64,000 bases of DNA. Origin: Argyresthia goedartella (taxonomy: Eukaryota; Arthropoda; Insecta; Lepidoptera; Argyresthiidae). Where the stretch lies: positions 14,595,501 to 14,659,500 of the forward strand of contig OX463807.1 in NCBI GenBank assembly GCA_949825045.1. The letters are read 5' to 3'. This document shows, piece by piece, positions 49,601 to 54,254 of the stretch (within the stretch, counting starts at the first letter, position 1; each line of letters begins with the position of its first letter). The position numbers were made by a program, and so were the translations under genes. The notes under the pieces are model-generated. The model was not told the DNA's origin. It saw only the letters and a list, made by a program, of their open reading frames with translations, and did no database searches.

Positions 49601-52600
49601 AATAATTTAGACATGTTTATTATTTATGTAAACATTTATATAGTAAAATGAACTTAATAAAACATAGATTCTTATGGTAATAAAGTTTATTCAAAACGAC
49701 CCCCGCGATTTTGAATACAGGCCTTTATTCTGCGCGGCCAGTCGTCTATCGCAGCACGAACGAGGTCCATGTCAATATCGGCGGCTGCCTTAATCAAGGA
49801 TGCCTTGAGTGACTCCAAATCAGGATGAGGCTGTGAGCAGGCCTTTTCCTCCAAGTGTTGCCATATCTTGTAATCTAACGGACTCAAATCTGGACTGGAG
49901 GAGGGCCAGTCTTCGTGCCGGATGAAGTCGATTTCACGCGCCGCCAGCCAGTCTTGTGTGCTTTTCGCTCTATGAGCTGGCGCAGAATCTTGTTGGAATA
50001 CCCAGTGCCTGTTATTAAACATGGTATGAGAAACAGGTTCCACAAGGTTCTTGAGGACTGTTTTTTGATACACAACTGCATTCGTTTTTACGCCTTTCTC
50101 ACAAAAATGTACCTCAGTTAAGCCCCATTAAGAGACTCCCAACCAAACCAAGAGCGAGGATGGAAAATGACCTCGTTGGACACGCGGAATACGGTTGCTC
50201 GCTTCTTCACTGCTGTGTGCGTACACCTTATCATTTTGTTTGTTGTAGCTCTCTTCCACGGTGAAAAATTTTTCATCCGAAAAAAGAATTTCCCGATGCT
50301 TTTTTCCCGCGTACCGCTTCAACAAAGCGCGGCATCTCTTCAGTCTCAGGTCCATTAAACGAGCGTCCAAACGATGTCCTGTTTTTCTTCGATATGCCCT
50401 AAGCCCTAAGTCTTCATTTAACACCCTTTTCACCGTGTTCCTGCTTAACCCCATCTGAAGGGCCAACAGTTTCTGCTTACGTATGGGATTTCTTTGAATT
50501 CGCGCCTTCACAGCTTTTATCACTGCTGGAGTCCTAACAGAGCGAGGGCGACCACTTCTTGACCTGTCATCTACACTAGAGTCTTCATTGTATCGTTTTA
50601 TGGTACGATAAACGAATCTTTTGTTTATATTAAAAATTTTCAGTAAGTCGAAAATCTGAATTGGCGCGTAACCGCAACGATGCAACGCAATAACTGCGAC
50701 AGAGTCTTCTTTAAGTGTCCACTCCATATTTAAAAATGAGGAAAATTCTAAAAAGTACACTTTTTTATTTTCATGAAAAATTCGAAATTCGAATTCAATA
50801 AACTTTTTTGTGGCCAGCGTTCTAAATTCAAAAGTTTTTATTGTGTGACAGAACTTATGACCTGACTATGTATATAGGCAGTTTGTCAAAAAGCGATGGA
50901 ACGAAGCATAACAGGTGTAGACTGACGGATTACGTTAGGAACATGACGCTACGCTCCATCTCTAGTATTGCTGACGTAGGCTCAAAGACCTATAGCCTAA
51001 AATGGGGCTGGGCTGGACACGTCACTCTCAAAAATGGGTGAAACTTGCCACCGAAGGGGTGCCAAGCGAAGGGCACCGGCGTAGGGGTAGGCCTAGACTT
51101 CGATGGCGGGATGACCTGGAAAAGTTCAGGAATAAGTGGTTCAAGAAAGGGGAGGTTTTTGCCCTGCACTGGGACACAAAACAGGCTACATAAAAAAACA
51201 TCATAGTGGATTTTTAGGCTTTAGTTGTGCGGACAAAAATTTTCAAGACCCTTGAGCGGGGTGTTAAAAAAAGGCTTAAAAAGCGAGTACAAAAACATAT
51301 ACTTATCTTGCACAGGATATGAATAATACACCTAAGATTAAAATAGGTAGTATTCAATCGAGTGACTGTATTACTAAGTGAGCGACTGACTTATTATGTG
51401 AGCAACTGAAGCTTCATAATATTTGAGTGACCTAATATTTGTTTGAGTGTCAACCCCGATTCAAAAATAGCCACTATAACCTACTCTAGCCAGTCGTTTT
51501 TGTTTGCATACGCTTAGCTCCGCTCCGCTCCGGTATAGCTTCTTCAACGTTATAACCTAACCTATAACCCGATTGAAAAGTAGCCACAATAACCTACTCT
51601 AGCCACTTCATTAATGAAGTTGCCCTCTCTGTATTTCTAGTCACTTACTTAGTAATTTGTTCGCACAGCTAGAATTTTCCGCCGCTCAAGTTATTAAAAC
51701 AGTATCTCATCATCAGTCGCTAAGTTGTTTATTTATTCGATCGTTTTATAATTCCCCGATAAAAATTAAGCGTTTACAGAGTAGAATTTTAAGTCATTAC
51801 TGCCTGGTTTGTCTGTTGCATTCGGATTTTTTTTATTAATTAATGCATCCAAAATTCAAAATGTTTCAGATCTATGTATGAAGATTTTCCGTCGCCAACT
51901 CGTTTGGTGCTTGTAGTGTCCCCTCTACAATGGATATCTGCTATATGCGCTAATTGCTTGGCAGCCATTACACACTATACTGTAGTATCTTCGTCATTGC
52001 CAATGACTGTCAACCATATACTTGAAATAATTACCGAATATAAGGTACGTCAAAAATATTTTTAAAAACCGCTAGCCAGCTCGAGTTTTATTAACTCTGA
52101 AGTACTCAGTGTTTCTAATTAAATAGAAGAATTATTATCTTTTTAACACATGTATTCGAAAAGACTTGTTTTAATCCGCGTAAAAAAGGTTTAAAATATT
52201 TCTTTATTTCATAAGGAAAAAAGTACTTTGCTGCCGTATGGCGGAAAAGTGATTTTAATTTGGAATATGAATATTGCCAGCACAGAGGAAATAATCAATC
52301 AATTTTTATGAGAGTGTGCGAGGCCTGCACTTTATTCACATCCTGAATTCGGATAAAGGCTGATACTTTTAAAATAAATTAGTGCATCTTCCTCAATTAG
52401 TGATACGGAAATCGGATCATCAAGGAAAAGGTAGTGACAGGAACAGGAAGGGTGTTTTGGGAAGGGGTGTTTTGGGAACGGGTGTTTTGGGAAACGGTTA
52501 GCATGTTCCGGAGTCATTTGGACTGCTAAATATGTAATACACTATAAGACCTATACTAACTTATTTTCTCCTAAAGGATAGTAAAAAGTAGAGAAATAAT

Positions 52601-54254
52601 GCTCCTAGGATGGACAGAAGCAACACTATTTTCCACTCAAGTGACGTACATTTAACTCTCGCCAATCAGTAGCTTGTTTCCTAGCTATACAATCTACTAT
52701 TATATGATTATACTGCTACTAAATACGTGAAGAAAAGCCTTCGTCTGAAGCCCAGTGTCTTAAGGTGACAGTTGTATTTTTGAATGACAAATGCTTCACC
52801 ATAAGATAGGTATATATCACAGATATCGAGAGATAGGTTGAGGGGCGTAGCACGTGCAAACAAATGTAGCTCCGACAGGTTTGATATTAAAAATTCTCGG
52901 TAGTCACCGGGCGACCGCAGTGACGAATTCATTTCCGTTGTTTTTCGAAAATGCCGACCTGTGCAATACTCACGTGCAAAAATAGAAGAGAGATTGTGAA
53001 CTCCAAGAACGCCGGTGTCACATATCACTTCTCAGTCTCATTCCAACTATTATTTCTTCTTAAAACACAAGAAATAAACATTATTACGAAAATAAATCAT
53101 TCGCGGAAAATTCGTCACGAATTGACATTAAAGTGACAATGTCATGTTGTTCTCGCTAAGTTTACTATACATTGCTTGTTTTGTATCTTAATTTCACTAC
53201 TTATTGCCAAGCTAACACGCAATGAATATTTCACACTTATCTAAGTACGAAAGCAAAGATGCATCGTGATGCGGAGGCGAACTGTTACACGCACACAGAG
53301 ACGACATATAGTGATGGGGACAGTGATAGGAGAATTATGTTTTTGAATCGATAGATTTTATCATTCCGCAATTACTAATATAGTTAATGTAATAATATAG
53401 TTATTTTATTGCTCATAATACGTAAGTTTATTGTTAGTTATCCCAATGATTGCCAAACAGGCAGTTTAGATTTTAAGTTTCTTTAAAACCTCGCCCGACG
53501 AAGGATAATGGGGTGTTATAAGTATTGATCGGAAATTCAGATGCTTTCAGTCAGGTCCGAAGAGTTCACAGTTATTCTACCTTCAGAAACCTCTTTGCCT
53601 CTCTTTCTAGCTGTAAGGATTCTGTTGAAAAAAAGAAGAGAGGCAAAGGGGTCTCCTATGTCGTATGTCGTATAAATATGTCGTATTTACAAACAATTTA
53701 CTATTTTATTTATAGAACCCGGCATTGTATACGACTGTCTATACCAGTGTCTATAAATTATAATCGATCGATGATACACGCTGTCCTTGCATTGTCCCAA
53801 CACTAGCTCGACTAGCTAGTATACCTGCGGTAGTGTGGGTGTGTTCGGACGATAGGTGCATGACATTGCACTGACCAATAAAAGCGGAGGGATTGATGTA
53901 CGAGTGGTGTAAGTGTATGCGTGTTCTTAGTTTTCGGCGACACTGGTTCCGATACAAGCTTAGCGCCAAGGGCCTATCTCTCGATATCTGTGGTATATAT
54001 GTATAACAAACAATCAAACAATATATATATTAACGGGGATCACGCGCAAAGAATACCGTTTTAAGTAAGTTCATAGATACATCTTTAAAAAATATTCGTT
54101 TTTTTTTCAGCCAACATTTTCAGTGCTTAGTCCAACATTAGCAGTGACTTTAGCAAGGTCGGCTGATGAAGAGATGAAAAGAAATCTCCGTTATTTAGAA
54201 GTGCTCATACTAGGAGGTAGCGCTGTGACAGCTGAAGTTATCAAAGCAGTCAAG
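22473..54254 (+). CDS. Acyl-CoA synthetase / luciferase-like gene B (six 5' exons, partial)
   Basis: Six coding exons join with consistent phases: 22,473-22,631; 43,984-44,191; 46,657-46,837; 47,907-48,029; 51,870-52,044; 54,111-54,254. Together they encode about the N-terminal half of an adenylate-forming enzyme, through the ATP-binding P-loop TSGTTGQPK and the following core. The C-terminal half must lie past 64,000. The first coding exon has a 3' splice site four bases before the ATG, so a 5' UTR exon is expected upstream. Introns are swollen by transposons. No stop or frameshift is seen in any exon, so the gene may be functional despite the load. Gene A upstream is its tandem paralogue. 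Confidence 0.85.
22765..22830 (-). mobile_element. tRNA-like SINE fragment
   Basis: On the - strand it carries a T-arm-like stem around GGTTCGAATCC (B box), preceded by TTCTCACACAGGAG. No A box or intact acceptor stem is seen, so it is a decayed SINE head rather than a tRNA gene. Confidence 0.4.
22832..24215. other. Gene B intron 1, proximal part
   Basis: No gene is recognised. An imperfect tandem duplication occurs at 23,963-24,090 (GTCCGGCGGAGTC then GTCCGGTGGAGTC, offset about 65-71 bases), each followed by GA(G/T)xGAGGAA words. Confidence 0.5.
24217..24476 (-). mobile_element. tRNA-derived SINE, copy 3, with (AAT)n
   Basis: Inverted copy of the SINE at 8421. The (AAT)n run at 24,217-24,240 is the tail, the body holds the same GATACAGGG block (here AGGATTCCCTGTAT on +), and the B and A boxes are intact at the right end. 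Very close to copies 1 and 2, so the family was recently active. Confidence 0.9.
24981..25665 (+). pseudogene. DIRS Gag, N-terminal part
   Basis: ATG at 24,981 ([14 protein letters not shown]) opens a Ser- and Arg-rich protein with a polyserine stretch and a CRRRRRDV basic patch, as in DIRS Gag. The frame stops at 25,363 (SYQL-stop), and an overlapping +2-phase frame continues ([25 protein letters not shown]), indicating a one-base indel near 25,355. It is cut at 25,665 by the errantivirus and resumes at 34,400. Confidence 0.75.
25666..25965 (-). repeat. Errantivirus 3' LTR
   Basis: 300 bp, - strand start TGTTATAACCCTG, end CCTCCTAACA. A polypurine tract (AATGGGGGAGC on -, 25,966-25,976) abuts it. 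Identical by eye to the partner at 34,096-34,395. Confidence 0.95.
26142..28169 (-). CDS. env: Errantivirus envelope glycoprotein (baculovirus F-like)
   Basis: About 675 residues, acting as the membrane fusion protein at the virion surface. N-terminal hydrophobic signal peptide ([17 protein letters not shown]), furin-type cleavage site KVKR near residue 145, followed by the fusion-peptide region ([16 protein letters not shown]) conserved with baculovirus F proteins. The C-terminal transmembrane segment ([14 protein letters not shown], about residue 590) is followed by an 80-residue tail. Several N-x-S/T sites. The frame is open further upstream (to about 28,193) and overlaps the end of pol. 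The first ATG is 28,169, while ATG 28,124 gives a more compact signal peptide. Errantivirus env is normally made from a spliced RNA, so the real start may be supplied elsewhere. Confidence 0.9.
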   Translation of the reverse strand: MSLYKWAVNMSNTILMKLNLLTSLNITFFIILVSRALLYGCSAESKITPIVHSPGIYFEPVTSINFYNDYWKVVTHIELISLHPYLDNIETLLQKSEKLCNKIQLSDLIQCKEAFSPIDVLVQSNLIKLQSLSHITLSKSQSKVKRSLEFGGEILKFFFGTLDADDARKYDSAIESCKKSENELFHLMKDNIHVVKSTINNFNSTIYKLSQNEIKINSQIDNMNGILSQITKIDNELFYISRINSLLNIIESSVLSVSNLLDTTLNAILFSKVNVLHPSVISPLNLFNELSMHSNQLDKRLDFPLPLNVNNIHSIIDASKLSSYYYNNKIVFVLQVPLITSETFMVYKNIPLPTPHDESRVTRTFALIQPSDNYIGLSDNRIHYAMFNNLDKCKFISGNYSICELVSILSSLGNPNCESKLLTEVTLSLPSQCFSKLLIGQIDIWQKLSNNRWIYVQSDPSKLTIKCHDDIVDYSIIGTGIVKLTEECIGFSRTIQLMPSNSYTNIIKSPLDITFDITQDDCCKKEVFNKTLPHLTPINLSKINLESLKYASHHLDNLENEINKLQSESHFIRYAQYYSTFTYVLIILMFLFIGYKLYKCYRYRNIKPDSGCCIQIFNQCHNKKMVKHNSNITNSIEMTDVSSSEDEKRSIKSLPAPHTSFKLEYKHPSRRNLNF
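28102..32427 (-). CDS. pol: Errantivirus Pol (protease-RT-RNase H-integrase)
   Basis: There is no own ATG at the start; the frame opens just after TGA codons near 32,425 and is entered from gag by -1 shift. Numbered from 32,394, an unusual N-terminal region has five tandem units of about 26 residues ([17 protein letters not shown] type, 32-155). These are followed by protease LLIDTGAS (218-220 DTG), [18 protein letters not shown] and YLDD (about 645), RNase [16 protein letters not shown], an integrase HHCC zinc module ([11 protein letters not shown] ... NCKLCQ) and DDE core ([23 protein letters not shown]). The frame is uninterrupted to the stop at 28,102 and overlaps env. Confidence 0.93.
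31920..32310 (-). repeat. 78-bp tandem repeats within errantivirus pol N-terminus
   Basis: About five in-frame units of 78 bp, each with ACCTGAGATGACCTCGGAAC on the + strand, encode [12 protein letters not shown] repeats. Near-identity of neighbouring units points to recent slippage or RT-driven duplication. This segment lies between the gag overlap and protease. Confidence 0.85.
32307..33470 (-). CDS. gag: Errantivirus Gag (two zinc knuckles)
   Basis: 387 residues from ATG 33,470, the structural capsid/nucleocapsid polyprotein. An acidic Ser-rich N-terminus is followed by a retrotransposon-gag core ([38 protein letters not shown]). Two CCHC knuckles follow: [14 protein letters not shown] (256-269) and [14 protein letters not shown] (301-314). 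The frame overlaps pol, and the -1 slippery site falls at codons 352-353. Confidence 0.93.
   Translation of the reverse strand: MSDVKSESEDSKLKSELPEGHESISSESDASHTSSDSHFGSSVDLSAILPTNMPPKVDKNAEISLSVLTKFIKPYNGDKESLPAFLTNCDNAISLANADQINVLCKYVISQLEGKAQVACSLKNFDSWDGIKNFLRATFGEKKHATHLLVDLQNCKQLPSEDVTQYSIRLESILTRMQSDIYYNCKQPNELVGRIAAMEDLALNTFLLGLNSSISNIVRCRNPPKLNDAIQCAVEEEKLYNLTKSSSSSFYRAKQCSLCHKKGHTSSECFRNKPQNQTQTQRSYAVNSRPAFDSLQGPKQCRYCKKQGHTIDECYKLKYKNSQTSQGQDPSQGTSAQAHVHNVYDEPSDDALNQELFRLCACRNRLIKTAQITNPLRSSLNYHTPMY
32359..32418 (-). promoter_or_regulatory. Programmed -1 frameshift signal (TTTAAAC + predicted pseudoknot) at gag-pol
   Basis: On the - strand TTTAAAC (32,418-32,412) is in the gag phase T-TTA-AAC (codon 353 is AAC), the classic slippery heptamer. 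Pol phase is -1 relative to gag and opens just upstream. After an 8-base spacer, ATTTCGG (32,403... read as + 32,397-32,403) pairs with CCGAAAT (+ 32,379-32,385), a perfect 7-bp stem with an 11-base loop. Loop bases TGTGCC can pair with GGCACA (+ 32,359-32,364), forming an H-type pseudoknot. The sequence facts are direct; recoding function is inferred. Confidence 0.8.
33480..34073 (-). other. Errantivirus 5' untranslated leader
   Basis: About 590 bases between the primer site and the gag ATG, GC-richer than the rest of the element (33,690-34,000). No gene is recognised; it likely holds packaging and splice-donor signals, not identified. Confidence 0.5.
34074..34092 (-). other. Errantivirus primer binding site (tRNA-Leu type)
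   Basis: Three bases inside the 5' LTR, the - strand reads TGGTGTCAGAAGTGGGATT, the complement of the 3' end of a leucine tRNA (…CCCACTTCTGACACCA). This would prime minus-strand cDNA. Confidence 0.85.
34096..34395 (-). repeat. Errantivirus 5' LTR
   Basis: 300 bp; identical by eye to the 3' LTR. It should hold the promoter for the - strand transcript. Followed outside by the GCTC duplication. Confidence 0.95.
34400..35365 (+). pseudogene. DIRS Gag, C-terminal part
   Basis: Directly after the errantivirus target duplication the frame continues ([20 protein letters not shown]) through a globular part and a low-complexity Arg/Gly/Gln region ([12 protein letters not shown]) to a stop at 35,365. 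The reading frame matches the one cut at 25,665, showing that the virus landed in this gene. It overlaps the RT frame from 34,926. Confidence 0.75.
34926..36740 (+). pseudogene. DIRS RT-RNase H, with deleted catalytic palm
   Basis: The RT begins with the DIRS pattern [50 protein letters not shown] and [11 protein letters not shown]. Near 35,518 it jumps from RRFLCV straight to [19 protein letters not shown]. The family's PFGL and YVDD segments between them are missing, an internal deletion of roughly 70-80 codons that also changes frame. RNase H follows ([14 protein letters not shown], about 35,926), then [18 protein letters not shown]. Several frame changes confirm it is dead. Confidence 0.8.
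36746..36844 (-). repeat. mag-like 3' LTR
   Basis: 99 bp. On the - strand it is preceded by the polypurine tract AAGGGTGGAGG (36,855-36,845). Confidence 0.92.
36995..41269 (-). CDS. mag-like Gag-Pol polyprotein
   Basis: 1424 residues from ATG 41,269 ([16 protein letters not shown]); the frame is open 5 codons further up but without ATG. Gag core ([22 protein letters not shown]), two zinc knuckles ([14 protein letters not shown] about 190-203; [14 protein letters not shown] about 210-223), a polyglycine/Arg-Gly linker encoded by a (CCG)n run near 40,450, protease [10 protein letters not shown] (about 357-366), RT with [16 protein letters not shown] and FYDD, RNase [16 protein letters not shown] and TDHKPLV, integrase HHCC ([16 protein letters not shown] ... 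CRACAVC), and DDE core ([26 protein letters not shown]). No frameshift or stop: Gag and Pol are one frame. Confidence 0.95.
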   Translation of the reverse strand: MSVGKVREFAVKTGNWSSYVERLESYFLVNKVAAEFQLPTLISVMGEDAYELLATLASPTKPSALNYQRAVELLAVHLQPKPSELAERYKFRQRRQLSNESIAEYVTELKKLSRFCEFGSALDENLRDQLVCGLKSEIIRQRLFAEDKLQYTRAVSLALSLEAAERDANAVERGAVELAERMHKLNYGECTRCGDSRHQGSNCVYKDYVCSLCQEIGHLRRMCPRRPRNMEYNHSRRRGQTAGTAGSFETRSSRGGRMIGRGASTSGGGGGGGGGRGSWSRGAGRGARGAARGGRERAHASFHSLEEQGEMFCDDDTNITHTDVDSEEEQPMYQMALSKYKPVCMDIMVENRLLAMEVDTGSALSCIGRNVYDELFSNLQLNSCNLTLKFYDGSTVQPLGYIEVVVSYENKTKTLDLYVMNRGTTNLLGRQWLAELNIPVKMHKVNLLNNNVISDDQSNNQKIIGNIISRHESLFDGTLGKYTGGCAALSVREGAVPIYCRARPLPYALRERVDAELDGMLRAGVVEPVTHSDWATPLVVVNKADGGLRICADYKVTLNKVLEIDRYPVPKMEDLFSHLSGNKLFTKLDLSQAYNQIELSEDSKKFTVINTHRGLFKYSRLVYGLSSSPGIFQKIMVNLFSNLPSVVVFYDDILIKNKDLESHLQSIKEVLEILEKNGLKIKKSKCEFLAKEVRYLGFIIDENGVRVDPEKVKAITTMPHPRNVTELKSFLGMVNFYGKFIDKLSAYLSPLYKLLKKDCYWEWGMEQNEAFETVKRLLISTKTLVHFDMGMETVLTVDASSRGLGAVLAQRTPSPAGGSGGGCGHERVVAYASRSLTTHEVHYSQIHKEALAIVFAIDKFHQYLYGRKFVLRTDHKPLVSIFGPNIGIPSAAASRLQRWAVKLSAYDFAIEYIKTDKNTADVLSRLIKSQKDEVASEKEDIPEQTYLHFATDALLLDYNVLRRETRSDPILSRVLSYISDGWPSEVEIRELKPYFNRKTELYSELGCVMWGHRIVVPAACRKKVITELHDPHMGIVKTKSLARSYVWWAGIDEAVEAECRACAVCAAVADAPPGHVLHSWPWPSRPWSRLHLDFLGPIKGVTYLVVVDSCSKWIEAIRMKRTTASAVIATLRDLWAKFGLPKQIVSDNGSPFSSSEFQMFLTHNGIEHIFSAPYHPASNGAAESAVKICKRAIKKAYKQNVDVHTALCRFLLAYKNTEHATIGDSPAKILQGRNLRMRLDVLKPERETRVAARQARSEEIAGGTHRQLEPGAQVWYREYRGTDKWLAGTVMKRNGNTNYTIKSIYGTEIHRHVNQLKHRVTRQLDNDITNREVALVVSRPNIVDCRQNRKSLTFPMTGGEEQERGTDSLEESRVESSPQREVEPAAAEAGPPVYEPSVSANREPCTDSKRTRKPSVRFGFDEYF
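41358..41456 (-). repeat. mag-like 5' LTR and adjoining primer site
   Basis: 99 bp. On the - strand the LTR end is followed within one base by TGGCGAACGCGGAAA (41,356-41,342), the probable primer binding site; the tRNA was not identified with confidence (a serine tRNA is plausible). Confidence 0.85.
41462..42190 (+). pseudogene. DIRS tyrosine recombinase, truncated
   Basis: The frame continues from before the mag insertion (WSEQQK / [20 protein letters not shown]) into a tyrosine recombinase. It has the N-terminal SAM-like part, then [18 protein letters not shown], which holds the first catalytic Arg. After about 41,990 the frame shifts ([20 protein letters not shown]), and the region that should hold H-x-x-R and Tyr is lost by 42,190. 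Confidence 0.75.
42191..42590. other. Gene B intron 1, distal part; no gene
   Basis: AT-rich, no recognised coding or RNA sequence. It may include the degraded 3' terminus of the DIRS element. Confidence 0.4.
42595..42780 (+). mobile_element. LINE 3' end fragment related to that at 3568
   Basis: CTTGGTTTGCTGGAAAAGAT, the hairpin at 42,676-42,691 and AAGCTCGTCTTTGTA match the 3' UTR at 4809-4860. A short AAATTATGAATTATAAAATAATT tail follows. Only the 3' UTR survives. Confidence 0.75.
42781..43233. other. Gene B intron 1; nothing recognised
   Basis: AT-rich sequence, no features. Confidence 0.4.
43234..43362. repeat. GC-rich foldback (MITE-like)
   Basis: AAGTTCGTAG (about 43,234) and CTACGAACTT (to 43,362) are the ends of an imperfect palindrome with arms of about 55 bases. 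Inner blocks are CGACGCGAGTGAGCGAGA versus TCTCGCTCATTCGCGTCG. No coding content; probably a small foldback transposon. Confidence 0.65.
43984..44191 (+). CDS. Gene B coding exon 2
   Basis: Acceptor TTTTTAG ends at 43,983 and donor GTGAGT starts at 44,192. It encodes [40 protein letters not shown] and [11 protein letters not shown], the A1/A2 region of the family. Enters in phase 0 and leaves one base, matching exon 3. Confidence 0.9.
44192..45580. other. Gene B intron 2, proximal part
   Basis: No gene recognised. An AT-only low-complexity run (AATTAATTAATT type) at about 45,210-45,275. GC-rich patches near 45,000-45,070 carry CCGGCAA words that recur inverted near 45,595, suggesting an unclassified element. 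Confidence 0.4.
45581..45644. repeat. Duplicated palindromic GC block
   Basis: CCCGCTGCGGGC followed by (A/G)TTTGCCGGT occurs twice, 42 bases apart (45,581 and 45,623). Each dodecamer is itself a palindrome. Confidence 0.6.
45886..46042. repeat. 89-bp tandem duplication (GGCGAAAA-rich)
   Basis: ACGTTGTGGCGAAAAACTTT starts at 45,886 (one A fewer inside) and again at 45,975. Both units end in GCGAAATCCAC. The word GGCGAAA/GAGCGAAA recurs about eight times. Confidence 0.7.
46335..46374. repeat. Perfect 19-bp palindrome with 2-base spacer
   Basis: AAATAACAATTGCTAAGTA (46,335-46,353), TT, and its exact reverse complement (46,356-46,374). In gene B intron 2; could fold as a cruciform. No function known. 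Confidence 0.85.
46657..46837 (+). CDS. Gene B coding exon 3
   Basis: Acceptor TATTACAG ends at 46,656 and donor GTAAGT starts at 46,838. The split codon with exon 2 gives Glu, then [20 protein letters not shown], the usual ELxHxFxxxxPKVIFC block. Leaves two bases, matching exon 4. Confidence 0.9.
46838..47246. other. Gene B intron 3, proximal part
   Basis: No recognised feature. Confidence 0.4.
47247..47356 (-). repeat. Dispersed repeat family copy 2 (inverted)
   Basis: GGCTAGAGTAGGTCATTGTG ... GGGGTTATAGGTTA ... CCGGAGCGTAGCGAAGTGGA is the reverse complement of the block at 51,470-51,605 with few differences. Confidence 0.6.
47680..47693. repeat. Poly-C tract (14 C)
   Basis: An uninterrupted run of 14 C. 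A seven-G run lies about 190 bases upstream (about 47,485). Unusual in an AT-rich intron. Confidence 0.8.
47907..48029 (+). CDS. Gene B coding exon 4 (ATP-binding P-loop)
   Basis: Acceptor CTTTACAG ends at 47,906 and donor GTATGT starts at 48,030. It encodes [20 protein letters not shown] followed by QPK, the A3 phosphate-binding motif that defines the superfamily. Leaves two bases, completed by exon 5. Confidence 0.92.
48117..49028. mobile_element. Non-autonomous DNA transposon with about 50-bp TIRs
   Basis: The left end TTTTGGGCCAAAAAGTA ... GTGCCGGCCAGAAAAAAAGTG is matched in reverse complement at the right end (CACTTTTTTTTCTGGCCGGC ... ACTTTTTGGGCCAAAAA). About 910 bp, no transposase. 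Near the left end is a strong internal hairpin (TAGGGATTGTGTGTTCTAT, about 48,178, with ATAGAACTCACAATCCCTA, about 48,210). No clear target duplication; superfamily undetermined. Confidence 0.75.
49029..49561. other. Gene B intron 4; nothing recognised
   Basis: AT-rich; no gene or clear repeat. Confidence 0.4.
49562..50870 (-). mobile_element. maT-type (DD37D) mariner transposon, copy 2
   Basis: Perfect ends CATAGTCAGGTCATAAG / CTTATGACCTGACTATG, flanked by TA (49,560-49,561; 50,871-50,872). 1309 bp. Same family as 15,170-16,502, opposite orientation. Confidence 0.93.
49687..50760 (-). pseudogene. maT mariner transposase with a single nonsense codon
   Basis: The frame runs open from 50,760 to 50,128: HTH domain, [13 protein letters not shown] linker, LFSDEK first Asp, ending VWLGVS-stop. 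After that stop the same frame continues to the natural end at 49,687, with [10 protein letters not shown] and SPDLSPLDY (second and third Asp, 37 residues apart). Copy 1 has a sense Tyr codon at the position of this stop, so it is a point mutation here. Confidence 0.92.
50880..51195 (+). pseudogene. RTE-type LINE C-terminal fragment
   Basis: [13 protein letters not shown] start, then [14 protein letters not shown] and [17 protein letters not shown], ending [12 protein letters not shown] (51,193). This matches the C-terminal W-x-GH / GRPxxRWxDD block of RTE clade ORF2. It begins right beside the maT end, so only a 5'-truncated tip is present. Confidence 0.8.
51340..51660 (+). repeat. Dispersed repeat family copy 3
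   Basis: TTACTAAGTGAGCGACT (about 51,370) as in copy 1. It also has two copies of an AGCCAC(T/A)ATAACCTACTC block (about 51,468 and 51,580) that match copy 2, and CTCCGCTCCGCTCCGG between. Confidence 0.6.
51870..52044 (+). CDS. Gene B coding exon 5
   Basis: Acceptor TGTTTCAG ends at 51,869 and donor GTACGT starts at 52,045. It encodes [20 protein letters not shown] and [15 protein letters not shown], matching the A4 region after the P-loop. Leaves phase 0. Confidence 0.88.
52045..52449. other. Gene B intron 5, proximal part
   Basis: AT-rich; no feature recognised. Confidence 0.4.
52450..52494. repeat. 15-bp minisatellite, three units
   Basis: GGGTGTTTTGGGAA(x) begins at 52,450, 52,465 and 52,480. 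Confidence 0.8.
52818..53992. mobile_element. P-element-like DNA transposon remnant with perfect TIRs and 8-bp target duplication
   Basis: CACAGATATCGAGAGATAGG (52,818-52,837) is exactly inverted at 53,973-53,992. The element is flanked by GTATATAT on both sides (52,810-52,817; 53,993-54,000), an 8-bp duplication as made by P and hAT elements. Inside, a + strand frame starts like a THAP domain (see 52,951), the DNA-binding domain of P-type transposases. At 1175 bp it is too short for a complete transposase, so it is an internally deleted copy. Confidence 0.85.
52951..53136 (+). pseudogene. THAP zinc-finger N-terminus within the P-like element
   Basis: ATG 52,951 opens [13 protein letters not shown] ... 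GVTYHFSVS, matching the start of THAP domains (C-x4-C, then a G-x-(S/T)-(F/Y)-H block). After about 30 residues the similarity is lost, and the frame ends at 53,136. The rest of the domain (second Cys, His, AVPTIF-type motif) is absent, from splicing or internal deletion. Confidence 0.6.
54111..54254 (+). CDS. Gene B coding exon 6
   Basis: A long pyrimidine tract and CAG end at 54,110, and the donor GTATGC starts at 54,255. It encodes [17 protein letters not shown] and [20 protein letters not shown], the family's LGGS/GGA region. Phase 0 at both ends. No following exon was found up to 64,000. Confidence 0.88.

Noticed and set aside
53751..54017. Protein-coding gene on the - strand near 53,800-54,000
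   Set aside because: The frame spans the P-like TIR and target duplication and continues outside the element, so it is not a biological frame.
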